The translations under genes and the position numbers were made by a program. Positions 38,612-47,176 of a stretch of 61,146 bases of DNA are shown here, piece after piece (within the stretch, counting starts at the first letter, position 1; every line of letters starts with the position of its first letter). Source of the DNA: an uncultured Kordia sp. (GTDB taxonomy: Bacteria > Bacteroidota > Bacteroidia > Flavobacteriales > Flavobacteriaceae). The notes under the pieces were generated by a model. The model worked only from the letters and a program-made list of their open reading frames with translations, was not told where the DNA came from and did no database searches. The DNA is taken from contig NZ_CANLEA010000029.1 of assembly GCF_947489565.1 (NCBI RefSeq), forward strand, positions 1 through 61,146. The letters run 5' to 3'.

Positions 38612-38619
38612 TATATTTG
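38612..38619 (+). promoter_or_regulatory. -7 element TATATTTG before the T9SS protein
   Basis: TATATTTG, 36 bp upstream of the start at 38656, gives this gene its own promoter after the terminator. Confidence 0.55.
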
Positions 38620-38655
38620 CACCATATATTATTATAAATAGTTAAAATATAACGT

Positions 38656-40473
38656 ATGATGAAAAATTACTTTTTATTAGTTGCATTACTAATCTCTTCT
38701 TTGTCTTTTGGACAAGTTTTAGAAGAGAATTTCGATTATGGAATGACAAATGGAGACTTGACTGCAGCTAGTGGAGGTGCATGGGCTCAGCACTCAGGTT
38801 CTGCAGACCCAGTACAATATGTGGCAACGCCAAGTTTGACAATGACAGGATATCCTTCATCAGGAATCGGTGGACATGCATCAGTTTCTGGAACTTCTCA
38901 AGATGTGAACAGATCTTTTACAGGTATTTCATCTGGAACAGTATATGGAAGTGCGCTCGTAAACTTAAGTGCTGTAGGTAGTGGAAACTATTTTCTACAC
39001 TTTAATATTGCTGGTGGTTTTACTACAAGAGTTGGAGCAAGAGATGATGGAAGTGGTGGTGTACAATTCGGTATTGAAACAGATAGCTCTACCTTAGTAT
39101 ACGGAACAACTTCATACGCTTTGAACACTACATACCTTTTAGTGTTCTCTTATGAGGTTTCTACGGGAGTATCTAACTTACACGTTTTATCAGCAGTAAC
39201 TGCTACAGAACCAGCAATGCCAGAAACTACAAATACTGGAGCTACTGGTAGAACTATTAGCGCAATTGCTATCCGTCAATCAAGTAACATTCCTACGTTC
39301 CTTATAGATGGAGTTCGTGTTGCTGAAAGCTGGAACGAAATCATGAACAACTCTACAGTACCTTCTTTAAGTATTGTAACACCAGCTAATAATGCACTTT
39401 TCGATCCAGGAACATCTAATGTTGATATTACTTTTACAACACAAAATATTGATTTAATGGTTGCTGGAAACCAAGTAAATATAACAGTTGATGCGAATCC
39501 TACTGATGCAGATGTTTCTAGTCCTTACAGTATTACTACGATGGATGGTGGAATATACGGTGTAACTGTTGAATTGTTGGAAAACAATATCGTAATTGAC
39601 ACAAAAACAGTAGCATTTTCTGTATCAAACATTACACAAGTAAATAACATCACTGAGTTACGTGCTGGAACTTTAGGAGGATTTTACGAATTAAATGGTG
39701 AAGCTTTAATCTCTTACATTGTTACTGAAAACACTAGAAATCAAAAGTATATTCAAGATGCTGATGCAGGAATCTTAATTGATGATACTGCAGGAACATT
39801 AAGTGCTCCATTAAATATTGGAGACGGAATTATCGGATTGCAAGGTCAATTATCTCAATTTGGTGGTGTACTTCAATTTGTACCAAGTGCTAACGTACCT
39901 GGAGCATCTTCTACTGGAAATACAATCAATCCTCTATTTGTAACTGCTAACGAATTAGCTACAAACGGAGAGTCATACGAAAGTAGATTGATCAGAGTAT
40001 TAAATGTTGAGTTTTCTGATGTGGGAATGTTTGCAGACAATACAAACTACACAGTAACTACTTCTGGTGGTACAGATACAACTGTATGTAGAGTTTCTTT
40101 TGGTGATGAAGATTTAATTGGAACTACAATTCCAGCAGTACCAGCTGATATTATTGGTTTAGGTGGTGAGTTCAACGGAACATACCAAGTATTACCAAGA
40201 TATGCTAGTGATATTGACACTACGTTAAGTACTGAAGAATTTGGAACTACTGAATTCAGCATGTATCCAAATCCTGCTACTGGAAACACGATTACAATTG
40301 CTTCTGCATCAAATAATACAAAAGATGTACAAGTATATAGCATCCTTGGAAAGCAAGTAATCAATACTACAATTACAAATACATTAAATATTGCTGATTT
40401 ACAATCAGGAGTATATGTAGTTAAAATTACAAATAACGGTAAATCGACAACTAAGAAATTAGTGATCAAGTAA
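38656..40473 (+). CDS. T9SS-secreted protein with OB-fold-like (DUF5689) domain
   Basis: A 605-residue secreted protein. The signal peptide is 1-20 (LLISSLSFGQ). A beta-sandwich follows at ~21-225, then an Ig-like domain at ~230-325 (SIVTPANNALFDPGTSNVDI). An OB-fold-like DUF5689-type segment lies at ~330-510 (ITELRAGTLGGFYELNGEAL, YIQDADAGILIDDT). The type A T9SS sorting tail fills the last ~80 residues (EFSMYPNPATGN, LQSGVYVVKI, TKKLVIK). Similar architecture is found with secreted nucleases and phosphatases, but no catalytic motif is visible here. Its place after the PhoB-controlled receptor suggests the same physiological role. The start could equally be Met2 at 38659. Confidence 0.85.
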   Translation: MMKNYFLLVALLISSLSFGQVLEENFDYGMTNGDLTAASGGAWAQHSGSADPVQYVATPSLTMTGYPSSGIGGHASVSGTSQDVNRSFTGISSGTVYGSALVNLSAVGSGNYFLHFNIAGGFTTRVGARDDGSGGVQFGIETDSSTLVYGTTSYALNTTYLLVFSYEVSTGVSNLHVLSAVTATEPAMPETTNTGATGRTISAIAIRQSSNIPTFLIDGVRVAESWNEIMNNSTVPSLSIVTPANNALFDPGTSNVDITFTTQNIDLMVAGNQVNITVDANPTDADVSSPYSITTMDGGIYGVTVELLENNIVIDTKTVAFSVSNITQVNNITELRAGTLGGFYELNGEALISYIVTENTRNQKYIQDADAGILIDDTAGTLSAPLNIGDGIIGLQGQLSQFGGVLQFVPSANVPGASSTGNTINPLFVTANELATNGESYESRLIRVLNVEFSDVGMFADNTNYTVTTSGGTDTTVCRVSFGDEDLIGTTIPAVPADIIGLGGEFNGTYQVLPRYASDIDTTLSTEEFGTTEFSMYPNPATGNTITIASASNNTKDVQVYSILGKQVINTTITNTLNIADLQSGVYVVKITNNGKSTTKKLVIK

Positions 40474-40494
40474 TTTTACCAAACACATAACATA

Positions 40495-40530
40495 CAAAAA
40501 AGCATCTTGAGTTTTCAAGATGCTTTTTTT
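40495..40530 (+). terminator. Intrinsic terminator after the T9SS protein
   Basis: AAAAAAGCATCTTGA pairs with TCAAGATGCTTTTTT around a short GTTT-type loop. Confidence 0.92.
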
Positions 40531-40538
40531 TAATTTTA

Positions 40539-40546
40539 TACTTTTG
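40539..40546 (+). promoter_or_regulatory. -7 element TACTTTTG before the LuxE/PaaK-like gene
   Basis: TACTTTTG, 20 bp before the ATG at 40567, directly after the preceding terminator. Confidence 0.55.
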
Positions 40547-40566
40547 CAGCCTAGTTTGCACAAAAA

Positions 40567-41544
40567 ATGAATTCCAATCCTATTTTCAATATAAAAGACG
40601 AAGCTACTTTTGAAGCGTTGACGTTTCAAACATTTCAGCATCAATTTGAAAATAATCGTACCTACCGATCGTTTTGCGATTTGCTATACGTGCATCCAAG
40701 TGATATTACAAAAATTGAAGACATTCCGTTTCTTCCTATACAATTTTTTAAATCACACGAAATTGTTTCCAATACACATCCAATTCAAGAAACATTTACA
40801 AGTTCGGGCACAACAGGAAGCACACCTAGCAAACATCTTGTAACAGACTTGTCTATTTACGAAGAAAGTTACCGCAAAGGATTTGAATACTTCTATGGAA
40901 ATATTGAAGATTATGTCATTTTAGCCTTATTGCCGAATTATTTAGAACGAAAAGGCTCCTCGTTAATCTACATGGCAAACGATCTTATAAAACGCAGTAA
41001 ACAGCCTGAAAGCGGATTTTATTTACATGATTTAAAAGCATTGACTGAACAACTCATCCAACTTGATCAGCAAGGAAAAAAAGTATTGTTAATTGGTGTT
41101 TCTTTTGCTTTATTAGATTTGATTGAAACCACTCAGTTTCAACTCAAAAACACCATCATTATGGAAACTGGCGGCATGAAAGGTCGTAGAAAAGAAATGA
41201 TTCGTGCAGAATTGCATCAACAACTTTGTGAAGGTTTTGGTGTTGAAAAAATTCACTCCGAATATGGCATGACCGAATTGCTCTCGCAAGGCTACTCTAA
41301 AGGAAATGGTATTTTTGAAATGCCGCCATGGATGAAACTCTACACACGCGATCCTGAAGATGCTTTAACCATTCAACCTAATGGAAAATCTGGCGGAATC
41401 AACGTGATTGATTTGGCAAATATCAACTCATGTGCCTTTATTGCTACGCAAGATTTAGGAAAAATACATCCTGATGGAACTTTTGAAATTCTCGGTCGTT
41501 TTGATCATTCAGACATCAGAGGTTGCAATTTGATGGTATTTTAA
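40567..41544 (+). CDS. LuxE/PaaK-like acyl-protein synthetase family enzyme
   Basis: A 325-residue adenylate-forming enzyme. The P-loop-like phosphate-binding segment TFTSSGTTGSTPSKH is at about residues 77-91, and the second conserved motif is ETGGMKGRRKEM with HSEYGMTELLSQGYS following. This is the shortened LuxE/phenylacetate-CoA-ligase-like form, which activates an acyl group as acyl-AMP and moves it to a protein cysteine or CoA. The C-terminal DHSDIRGCNLMVF carries a cysteine that may take the acyl group, as in LuxE. The substrate is unknown and no luciferase-type genes are nearby. Confidence 0.85.
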   Translation: MNSNPIFNIKDEATFEALTFQTFQHQFENNRTYRSFCDLLYVHPSDITKIEDIPFLPIQFFKSHEIVSNTHPIQETFTSSGTTGSTPSKHLVTDLSIYEESYRKGFEYFYGNIEDYVILALLPNYLERKGSSLIYMANDLIKRSKQPESGFYLHDLKALTEQLIQLDQQGKKVLLIGVSFALLDLIETTQFQLKNTIIMETGGMKGRRKEMIRAELHQQLCEGFGVEKIHSEYGMTELLSQGYSKGNGIFEMPPWMKLYTRDPEDALTIQPNGKSGGINVIDLANINSCAFIATQDLGKIHPDGTFEILGRFDHSDIRGCNLMVF

Positions 41545-41629
41545 TCTCAAAAAATAGTCATACCTATATTTAGCAAAATATCCCTATCTTGATAGTATCC
41601 AACAACCTAACTATCAACCACTAAAAAGT

Positions 41630-43246
41630 ATGTCAAAAACTCTTATTGAAATTGCCAAGGTTTCAGCACTGAAAGAAAAAGAACCTGCGCACGCATTAGC
41701 CTTAAATACTGATTTAGTCATTATAAAATACGAAGAAAACATCTCTATCCTTTACGGAAGATGTTTGCATCGTGGCGCCCTAATGGCTGATGGTTTTATA
41801 CAAGGAAACAACCTCATCTGCGGATTGCATGGTTGGGATTATCGATATGATACTGGCGTAAGCGAGTACAACGACGAAGAAAAACTACACAAGTTTACCA
41901 CACATATTGATGGTGATACTGTTTCGGTTGACAAAGCTGAAATAGAAGCATTTCAAATCGAACATCCGCAACCGTTTCAACGAGACGAATACCTTGGAAC
42001 CTACGCAGATACGCATCCTGAAGCTACAGAACCATATACAGGTTTTATTAAAGAATTGGCTAAAAACGGACTTAAAAACTACGGTCATCACGGACCATCT
42101 TCCTCTATGGGTGTTGATAGAAATACCTTGCCTAAATGGGAAGACATTCAATTTTTACCTGCGCAACTTTCCAAACGTCCTCTATTAGACCATGAAGACG
42201 TACAAACACAAGTTATTATTGGCGCAAGAGCGAAAAAACCATTGCATTTAGAAATGCCAGTTTTTGTATCTGATATGAGTTTTGGAGCCTTATCAAGAGA
42301 AGCAAAAGTAGCATTATCGAAAGGTGCCGAATTGAGCGGAACAGGAATTTGTTCTGGTGAAGGCGGAATGCTTCCAGAAGAACAAGCGAACAATTCACGC
42401 TATTTTTATGAACTAGCTTCTGGAAAATTTGGATTCTCTTGGGAGAAAGTAAAAAAAGCACAAGCATTTCACTTTAAAGGCGGACAAGGAGCCAAAACAG
42501 GAACAGGTGGACATTTGCCCGGAAGTAAAGTCACCAAAGAAATTGCAGAAGTCCGTGGATTAAAAGAAGGAGAAGCTGCCATTTCACCGGCTGCATTTCC
42601 AGATTTATTTACGGTAAATGATTTTAAAGCTTTTGCCGAAGAAGTACGCAAACAAACAGACGGCATTCCGATAGGTTTTAAAATTGCCGCAAGTAGAATT
42701 GAAGAAGACATAGACTTTGCACTGGCCGTTGGTGTAGATTATATCATTTTAGATGGTCGCGGTGGCGGAACAGGTTCAGCGCCAAATATTTTACGAAACA
42801 ATATCAATGTTCCAACTATTCCTGCATTGGCCAGAGCTAGAAAACATTTAGATACTATTAGTGCAAAAGATGTCACTTTAGTGATTACAGGCGGTCTGCG
42901 AGTTGCTGAAGATTTTGCCAAAGCGATGATGCTTGGTGCAGATGCTATTGCAGTGTCAAATGCCGCTTTGCAAGCTATTGGATGTTTAGGTATGCGCGCT
43001 TGCGGAAGCAATAATTGTCCTGTTGGAATTGCGACACAGAAAGAAAACTTACGTGCGCGTCTTATGATAGATCAATCTGCGAAACAATTACATAACTTTT
43101 TTACAGCTTCTAACGATCTTTTAAAAGTGGTAGCAAGATCTTGTGGACATGACGATATTAAGAAGTTCAATTTTTCAGATTTAAGCACACTAAATTTAGA
43201 AATGCACAGACTTACAGGAATACCATATGCTGGCGTGAATCCATAA
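41630..43246 (+). CDS. Rieske domain fused to FMN-dependent glutamate synthase-like domain
   Basis: A 538-residue fusion. Residues ~1-105 are a Rieske 2Fe-2S domain with ligands C45-x-H47 (GRCLHRG) and C64-x2-H67 (CGLHGW). Residues ~150-530 are the glutamate synthase FMN/3Fe-4S domain: PVFVSDMSFGALSREAKVAL, GICSGEGGMLPEE, KGGQGAKTGTGGHLPG, LDGRGGGTGSAP, and the cluster cysteines C452, C458, C463 (CLGMRACGSNNC). The amidotransferase domain of GltB is absent, so glutamine cannot be split here. It may be an oxidoreductase fed electrons through the Rieske cluster; the substrate is not known. It is preceded by a ~85-bp spacer and stands alone. Confidence 0.88.
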   Translation: MSKTLIEIAKVSALKEKEPAHALALNTDLVIIKYEENISILYGRCLHRGALMADGFIQGNNLICGLHGWDYRYDTGVSEYNDEEKLHKFTTHIDGDTVSVDKAEIEAFQIEHPQPFQRDEYLGTYADTHPEATEPYTGFIKELAKNGLKNYGHHGPSSSMGVDRNTLPKWEDIQFLPAQLSKRPLLDHEDVQTQVIIGARAKKPLHLEMPVFVSDMSFGALSREAKVALSKGAELSGTGICSGEGGMLPEEQANNSRYFYELASGKFGFSWEKVKKAQAFHFKGGQGAKTGTGGHLPGSKVTKEIAEVRGLKEGEAAISPAAFPDLFTVNDFKAFAEEVRKQTDGIPIGFKIAASRIEEDIDFALAVGVDYIILDGRGGGTGSAPNILRNNINVPTIPALARARKHLDTISAKDVTLVITGGLRVAEDFAKAMMLGADAIAVSNAALQAIGCLGMRACGSNNCPVGIATQKENLRARLMIDQSAKQLHNFFTASNDLLKVVARSCGHDDIKKFNFSDLSTLNLEMHRLTGIPYAGVNP

Positions 43247-43344
43247 TATCATGGTTTTTATACGATTGAACTGTAAGGCTTATGATAGTAAAACGAACAA
43301 ACTAGTAAGTTTAACGTCTTATTAGTTTATTATTTAATAAAATC

Positions 43345-43385
43345 AAAGCCCTAAATATGATCCTACTACACATATTTAGGGCTAT
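43345..43385. terminator. Long hairpin AGCCCTAAATATG / CATATTTAGGGCT
   Basis: Perfect 13-bp arms at about 43347-43359 and 43371-43383 with an 11-base loop. The right side runs into ATTTATTTT, so it probably ends the Rieske-glutamate synthase transcript about 100 bp after its stop. Confidence 0.7.
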
Positions 43386-43409
43386 TTATTTTAAAAATCT
43401 TTGATAAAG

Positions 43410-43464
43410 CACTTCTCGATACAATTTTTCTTCATTTCATTACAAAAAATCACTCGAAGTGACA
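43410..43464 (+). repeat. Dispersed intergenic palindromic element, single copy (copy C)
   Basis: GCACTTCTCGATAC, TTTTTCTTCATTTCATTAC and AATCACTCGAAGTGAC in the order seen in the plus halves of copies A and B. Only one orientation is present here. Confidence 0.75.
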
Positions 43465-43761
43465 TCTGCAATATCTAAAATTAAAGACAACACAAGACGA
43501 ATCAATAATCTAAAAGACGAAGTCGAACTTTTTGATTGAAGATTTGAAACAGATGAATTTGTTTGTTAGAGAACATTCTAACTTGTATAAGATACCTTTA
43601 AAGTAAAAACAAAGATGAGCTATTACCAAAGAAACAGATTGCCACGTCGCTATACTTCTCGCAATGACGTATCAATAGGTCTAAAATCTAGTAGCGAAGC
43701 GATCTAATATCTAACAGCGAAAGCGCATCTAACCTTCTAAAAGCAGTGCGTGTCTAAAAAT
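43465..43761. other. Spacer with a REP-like element, no gene
   Basis: No coding frame. It contains a REP-like segment at 43636-43669 (ATTGCCACGTCGC, ACTTCTCGCAATGACG), related to 29466-29575. Next to tyrS, from about 43679, is a run of short motifs repeating AGCGAAGCG and TCTAA. Confidence 0.55.
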
Positions 43762-45060
43762 CTACTTTACAATTAGCAAGAAATTCTTTTTCTTTCCACG
43801 TTGAATGGTTACGAACTTATCATTGATTAAATCTGCCGTAGTGATTTTATAATCTTCTTTTACTTTCGTTTTATTGACTGCCACAGAATTTTCTTTTAAG
43901 GCTCTTCGTGCATCTCCGTTAGAAGCTAAAAACTTAGTTTTAGCAGACAAAGCTGCAATCATATCCATACCAGCTTCAATATCAGCACGCTCAATTTCCG
44001 CTTGTGGTACACCTTCAAAAACATCCAATAAAGTTTGCTCATCCAATTGCTTAAAATCTTCTGCTGTCGATTTTCCAAACAGAATATTTGTAGCCTTTTT
44101 TACGTTTTCTAAATCTTCTTTACTATGTACCAACGTTGTTACTTCTTCAGCTAAACGCTTTTGTAAAACTCGTAAATGTGGTGTTTCTGTATGTTCTGCA
44201 ATCAATGCATCAACCGTTTCTTTATCTAAAAACGTAAAGATTTTAATGTATTTTTCTGCATCTGCATCCGAAGCATTCAGCCAGAATTGGTAAAAACGGT
44301 ACACAGAAGTTTTATCAGCATCTAGCCAAATATTTCCACCAGCCGTTTTTCCAAACTTAGAACCATCTGCTTTGGTGATTAGCGGACAGGTCATCGCATA
44401 AGCTTTAGAAGCTTCGTCGTTCATTCTACGCACTAATTCTGTCCCTGTGGTAATATTTCCCCATTGATCCGATCCACCCATTTGTAATAAGCAATTGTGT
44501 TCTTTGTGCAAATGGTAAAAATCGTATCCTTGAATCAATTGGTATGTAAACTCTGTAAACGACATACCTGCACCTTCACTCGATACACGTTTTTTCACAG
44601 AATCTTTTGCCATCATGTAGTTTACAGTAATTCGCTTTCCAACATCACGCGCAAAATCGATAAAAGAGAAATCTTTCATCCAATCGTAATTATTCACTAA
44701 AATTGGTGCATTATTTTCTTCAGAATTAAAATCTAAAAAACGAGACAATACACGTTTGATTCCAGCCACATTATGATTCAAAATATCTTCTGTCAATAAA
44801 TTACGCTCATCCGACTTTCCTGATGGATCCCCAATCATTCCAGTAGCGCCACCAACCAAAGCAATTGGCTTGTGTCCAGACTTATACAAATGCATTAACA
44901 AAATAATAGGCACTAAACTTCCAATGTGTAATGAATCTGATGTTGGGTCAAATCCAATATACGCAGTCGTCATTTCCTTATTCAATTGTTCTTCTGTTCC
45001 TGGCATGATATCGTGTATCATTCCTCTCCAACGTAATTCTTCTACTAAATTGCTATTCAT
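43762..45060 (-). CDS. tyrS: Tyrosyl-tRNA synthetase
   Basis: A 432-residue class I synthetase of the bacterial TyrRS type. The HIGH-like motif is in [12 protein letters not shown], the tyrosine-binding [12 protein letters not shown] and GGSDQWGNI follow, and the KMSKS-equivalent is KFGKT. The C-terminal S4-like RNA-binding domain (~350-432) ends [17 protein letters not shown]. It charges tRNA-Tyr. TATCTTTG at 45083-45090 (minus) is its -7 element. Divergent from the epimerase gene. Confidence 0.97.
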   Translation of the reverse strand: MNSNLVEELRWRGMIHDIMPGTEEQLNKEMTTAYIGFDPTSDSLHIGSLVPIILLMHLYKSGHKPIALVGGATGMIGDPSGKSDERNLLTEDILNHNVAGIKRVLSRFLDFNSEENNAPILVNNYDWMKDFSFIDFARDVGKRITVNYMMAKDSVKKRVSSEGAGMSFTEFTYQLIQGYDFYHLHKEHNCLLQMGGSDQWGNITTGTELVRRMNDEASKAYAMTCPLITKADGSKFGKTAGGNIWLDADKTSVYRFYQFWLNASDADAEKYIKIFTFLDKETVDALIAEHTETPHLRVLQKRLAEEVTTLVHSKEDLENVKKATNILFGKSTAEDFKQLDEQTLLDVFEGVPQAEIERADIEAGMDMIAALSAKTKFLASNGDARRALKENSVAVNKTKVKEDYKITTADLINDKFVTIQRGKKKNFLLIVK

Positions 45061-45082
45061 TGTATATTCTTTTAAAGCTCCG

Positions 45083-45090
45083 CAAAGATA
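45083..45090 (-). promoter_or_regulatory. -7 element TATCTTTG before tyrS
   Basis: TATCTTTG on the minus strand, 22 bp upstream of the tyrS start. Confidence 0.6.
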
Positions 45091-45124
45091 TAAAAGTGAA
45101 AAGAAAAAAGTTTATTTTAGTAGC

Positions 45125-46138
45125 ATGATATTAGTCACTGGAGGAACTGGATTGGTTGGTGCACATTTATTGGCACATTTGACCCAAACAGAATCACGTA
45201 TTCGAGCCATTTATAGAACGTCTGAAAAACTGGAAACTGTCAAAACGGTATTTGGATATTATTTTGAAGATGTTTCTTATTTTTATGATAAGATTGAATG
45301 GCATAAAGCCGATGTTATTGATGTTCCTTCTTTGGAAAAAGTATTTCCAGAGGTCACGCATGTCTATCATGTTGCGGCACTGATTACCTTTGATCCGAAA
45401 TTGTTTGAAAATCTCCGTAAAGTCAATATTGAAGGAACTGCCAATATGGTGAATTTGTCCATTGCATATGGCGTGAAAAAATTCTGTTTTGTAAGTTCTA
45501 TTGCAGCTATTGGCGAAAATACAGATCCTACAATTCCTATCACCGAAGAAACTCATTGGAATGCAGAAGCCGATAATAGCGTGTATGCTATTTCCAAATA
45601 CGGTTCTGAAATGGAAGTTTGGCGCGGTTCGCAAGAAGGTTTGGATATGGTGATTGTAAATCCTGCGATTATTTTAGGTGCTGGATTTTGGCGCGGTGGC
45701 GGAAGCGGTTCGTTGTTTAGAAAAATTGACAAAGGACTAAAATATTACACCAAAGGAATTTTAAGCTATGTGGATGTGCTTGATGTCGTTTCTGTGATGA
45801 TTCAACTGATGAAGAGCGATATTAAAAACCAACGTTTTATTCTGGTTGCAGAAAATTGGACTGTGGAAAAGTTTTCCAAAACAACAGCCAAAGCATTGCA
45901 AGTACAAGCTCCCAAAAAAGAAGCGAGTTCCTTTTTATTGGGAATTGCTTGGCGTATGGATTGGTGGCGACAGTTTTTTACAGGAAAATATCGTAGGTTG
46001 ACGCGACTGACGGCAAAATCGATTCAATCGAAAACTACTTATGATAATAGTAAAATTAAAGAAACATTGAATTTTACCTTTACACCGATGGAAGAAACTA
46101 TTGCGCGTGTGAGTAAGCGTTATAAAGAAAATAAATAA
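45125..46138 (+). CDS. NAD-dependent epimerase/dehydratase (extended SDR)
   Basis: A 337-residue extended short-chain dehydrogenase. The NAD(P) motif TGGTGLVGAHLL is at the very N-terminus, VYHVAALITFDP and FCFVSSIAAIGE come next, and the catalytic YAISKYGSEME (YxxxK) follows. The C-terminal part (LGIAWRMDWWRQFFTGKYRR) resembles dihydroflavonol-reductase-like SDRs. I start at ATG 45125; a longer frame from 44870 overlaps tyrS and its promoter and is not credible. The substrate is not known. The next gene starts 1 bp after its stop. Confidence 0.87.
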   Translation: MILVTGGTGLVGAHLLAHLTQTESRIRAIYRTSEKLETVKTVFGYYFEDVSYFYDKIEWHKADVIDVPSLEKVFPEVTHVYHVAALITFDPKLFENLRKVNIEGTANMVNLSIAYGVKKFCFVSSIAAIGENTDPTIPITEETHWNAEADNSVYAISKYGSEMEVWRGSQEGLDMVIVNPAIILGAGFWRGGGSGSLFRKIDKGLKYYTKGILSYVDVLDVVSVMIQLMKSDIKNQRFILVAENWTVEKFSKTTAKALQVQAPKKEASSFLLGIAWRMDWWRQFFTGKYRRLTRLTAKSIQSKTTYDNSKIKETLNFTFTPMEETIARVSKRYKENK

Positions 46139-46139
46139 A

Positions 46140-46697
46140 GTGCTTCGAGAAATATTCACATATATTAAACCTGCAATTCCTTCGATTATAATATTTGCAG
46201 TCATTATTTATTTCGATTTCTACATCATGACTCCTCATATAAGAAATCAATATTTAATTAAAGACACTGTGAATTTTGAATATAATTATTGGACGTTCTT
46301 TTTTATAGGTGCAGGAATTATATATGTTTTAATACTAATTAGAGCATTGATTATTGAGAAATGCACAAAAAAGAATGTTCGCGTAGAAGTTATTTTTTCA
46401 ATCTTCCCTGCATTATTTCTTGCTTTTTTATTAGATGGTTTTATTGAAAGAACTGTGCTATATACCAATACCTTCTATTTATCTGAAAATATACAACAAG
46501 ATTATAAAGTCAAAAGAGACAAAAGACTCCACTTACTAAGTAATGATGGATTTATTATTATTAGACAAAAAGAATTGTCTTCAATTGAAACGATCCGAAA
46601 AGAAAAAAATCTTCCTTCTATATACGACTTAAAAGATGGAGACACCATCCGCGTAGATTTTGCCAAAGGCTATTTAGACATCAAATATTTAAAATAG
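46140..46697 (+). CDS. Membrane protein of unknown function
   Basis: A 185-residue protein starting at GTG 46140, right after the epimerase stop, so it is probably translationally coupled. Three hydrophobic helices lie at about residues 11-30, 50-70 and 84-100. After these comes a soluble domain of ~85 residues (YKVKRDKRLHLLSNDGFIII, ending GDTIRVDFAKGYLDIKYLK) that looks like a small beta domain. I recognise no family. It is convergent with the DUF4296 gene, 8 bp apart. Confidence 0.65.
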   Translation: MLREIFTYIKPAIPSIIIFAVIIYFDFYIMTPHIRNQYLIKDTVNFEYNYWTFFFIGAGIIYVLILIRALIIEKCTKKNVRVEVIFSIFPALFLAFLLDGFIERTVLYTNTFYLSENIQQDYKVKRDKRLHLLSNDGFIIIRQKELSSIETIRKEKNLPSIYDLKDGDTIRVDFAKGYLDIKYLK

Positions 46698-46705
46698 TTT
46701 GACTT

Positions 46706-47176
46706 TTATCCGTCACTTTCTACTTCATTAAATTTTGGCTTCGGTTTTGACTTTGCTATAGAATCTTTCTTTTTATTGGTTCGTGCCAATTTTTTAGATT
46801 TTTGAACGGAATCTCTTCGTTTTTGTTCGGCTTCTAATTCTTCTCCAATCTTTTTTCGTTCTTTCGTTAACCTTGCTTGAACCATTCCATAAATCTCGCT
46901 ATATTTATCTGGATTGGCCGCATAATAATTGTTACTCGTTAAAAACTGCAAGCTATCGGTATCATGCTTTTTGTATAAGTACGTATCCAAATGCATATAG
47001 CCTTCTTCCAGCTTTTTTTTGTTAACTCCTTTGATAGAATTCACCAAAGTCACATCATATAAAATTGCTGCCATTTTATCTTTTGACAACAAATTATCTG
47101 GTTTTGGAATCGTCTCTTCTTTACAAGAAACAATTGTTAATACTACAATTAATAAGCAAGCTATATATTTTTTCAT
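46706..47176 (-). CDS. DUF4296 family lipoprotein
   Basis: A 156-residue lipoprotein. The signal peptide ends at Cys18 (VVLTIVSC), followed by KEETIPKPDNLLSKDKMAAI, typical of the DUF4296 family. The middle is helical with LQFLTSNNYYAANPDKYSEI. The C-terminal ~45 residues are a highly charged helix rich in Lys, Glu and Ser (EAEQKRRDSVQKSKK). It overlaps the dihydroorotase gene by 4 bp and is the last gene of the dpm-dihydroorotase-DUF4296 operon. Function unknown; the order is common in Flavobacteriaceae. Confidence 0.82.
   Translation of the reverse strand: MKKYIACLLIVVLTIVSCKEETIPKPDNLLSKDKMAAILYDVTLVNSIKGVNKKKLEEGYMHLDTYLYKKHDTDSLQFLTSNNYYAANPDKYSEIYGMVQARLTKERKKIGEELEAEQKRRDSVQKSKKLARTNKKKDSIAKSKPKPKFNEVESDG

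Noticed and set aside
44870-45124. N-terminal extension of the epimerase from 44870
   Set aside because: It runs antisense through the tyrS coding region and both promoters, and the Rossmann motif begins right at Met 45125.
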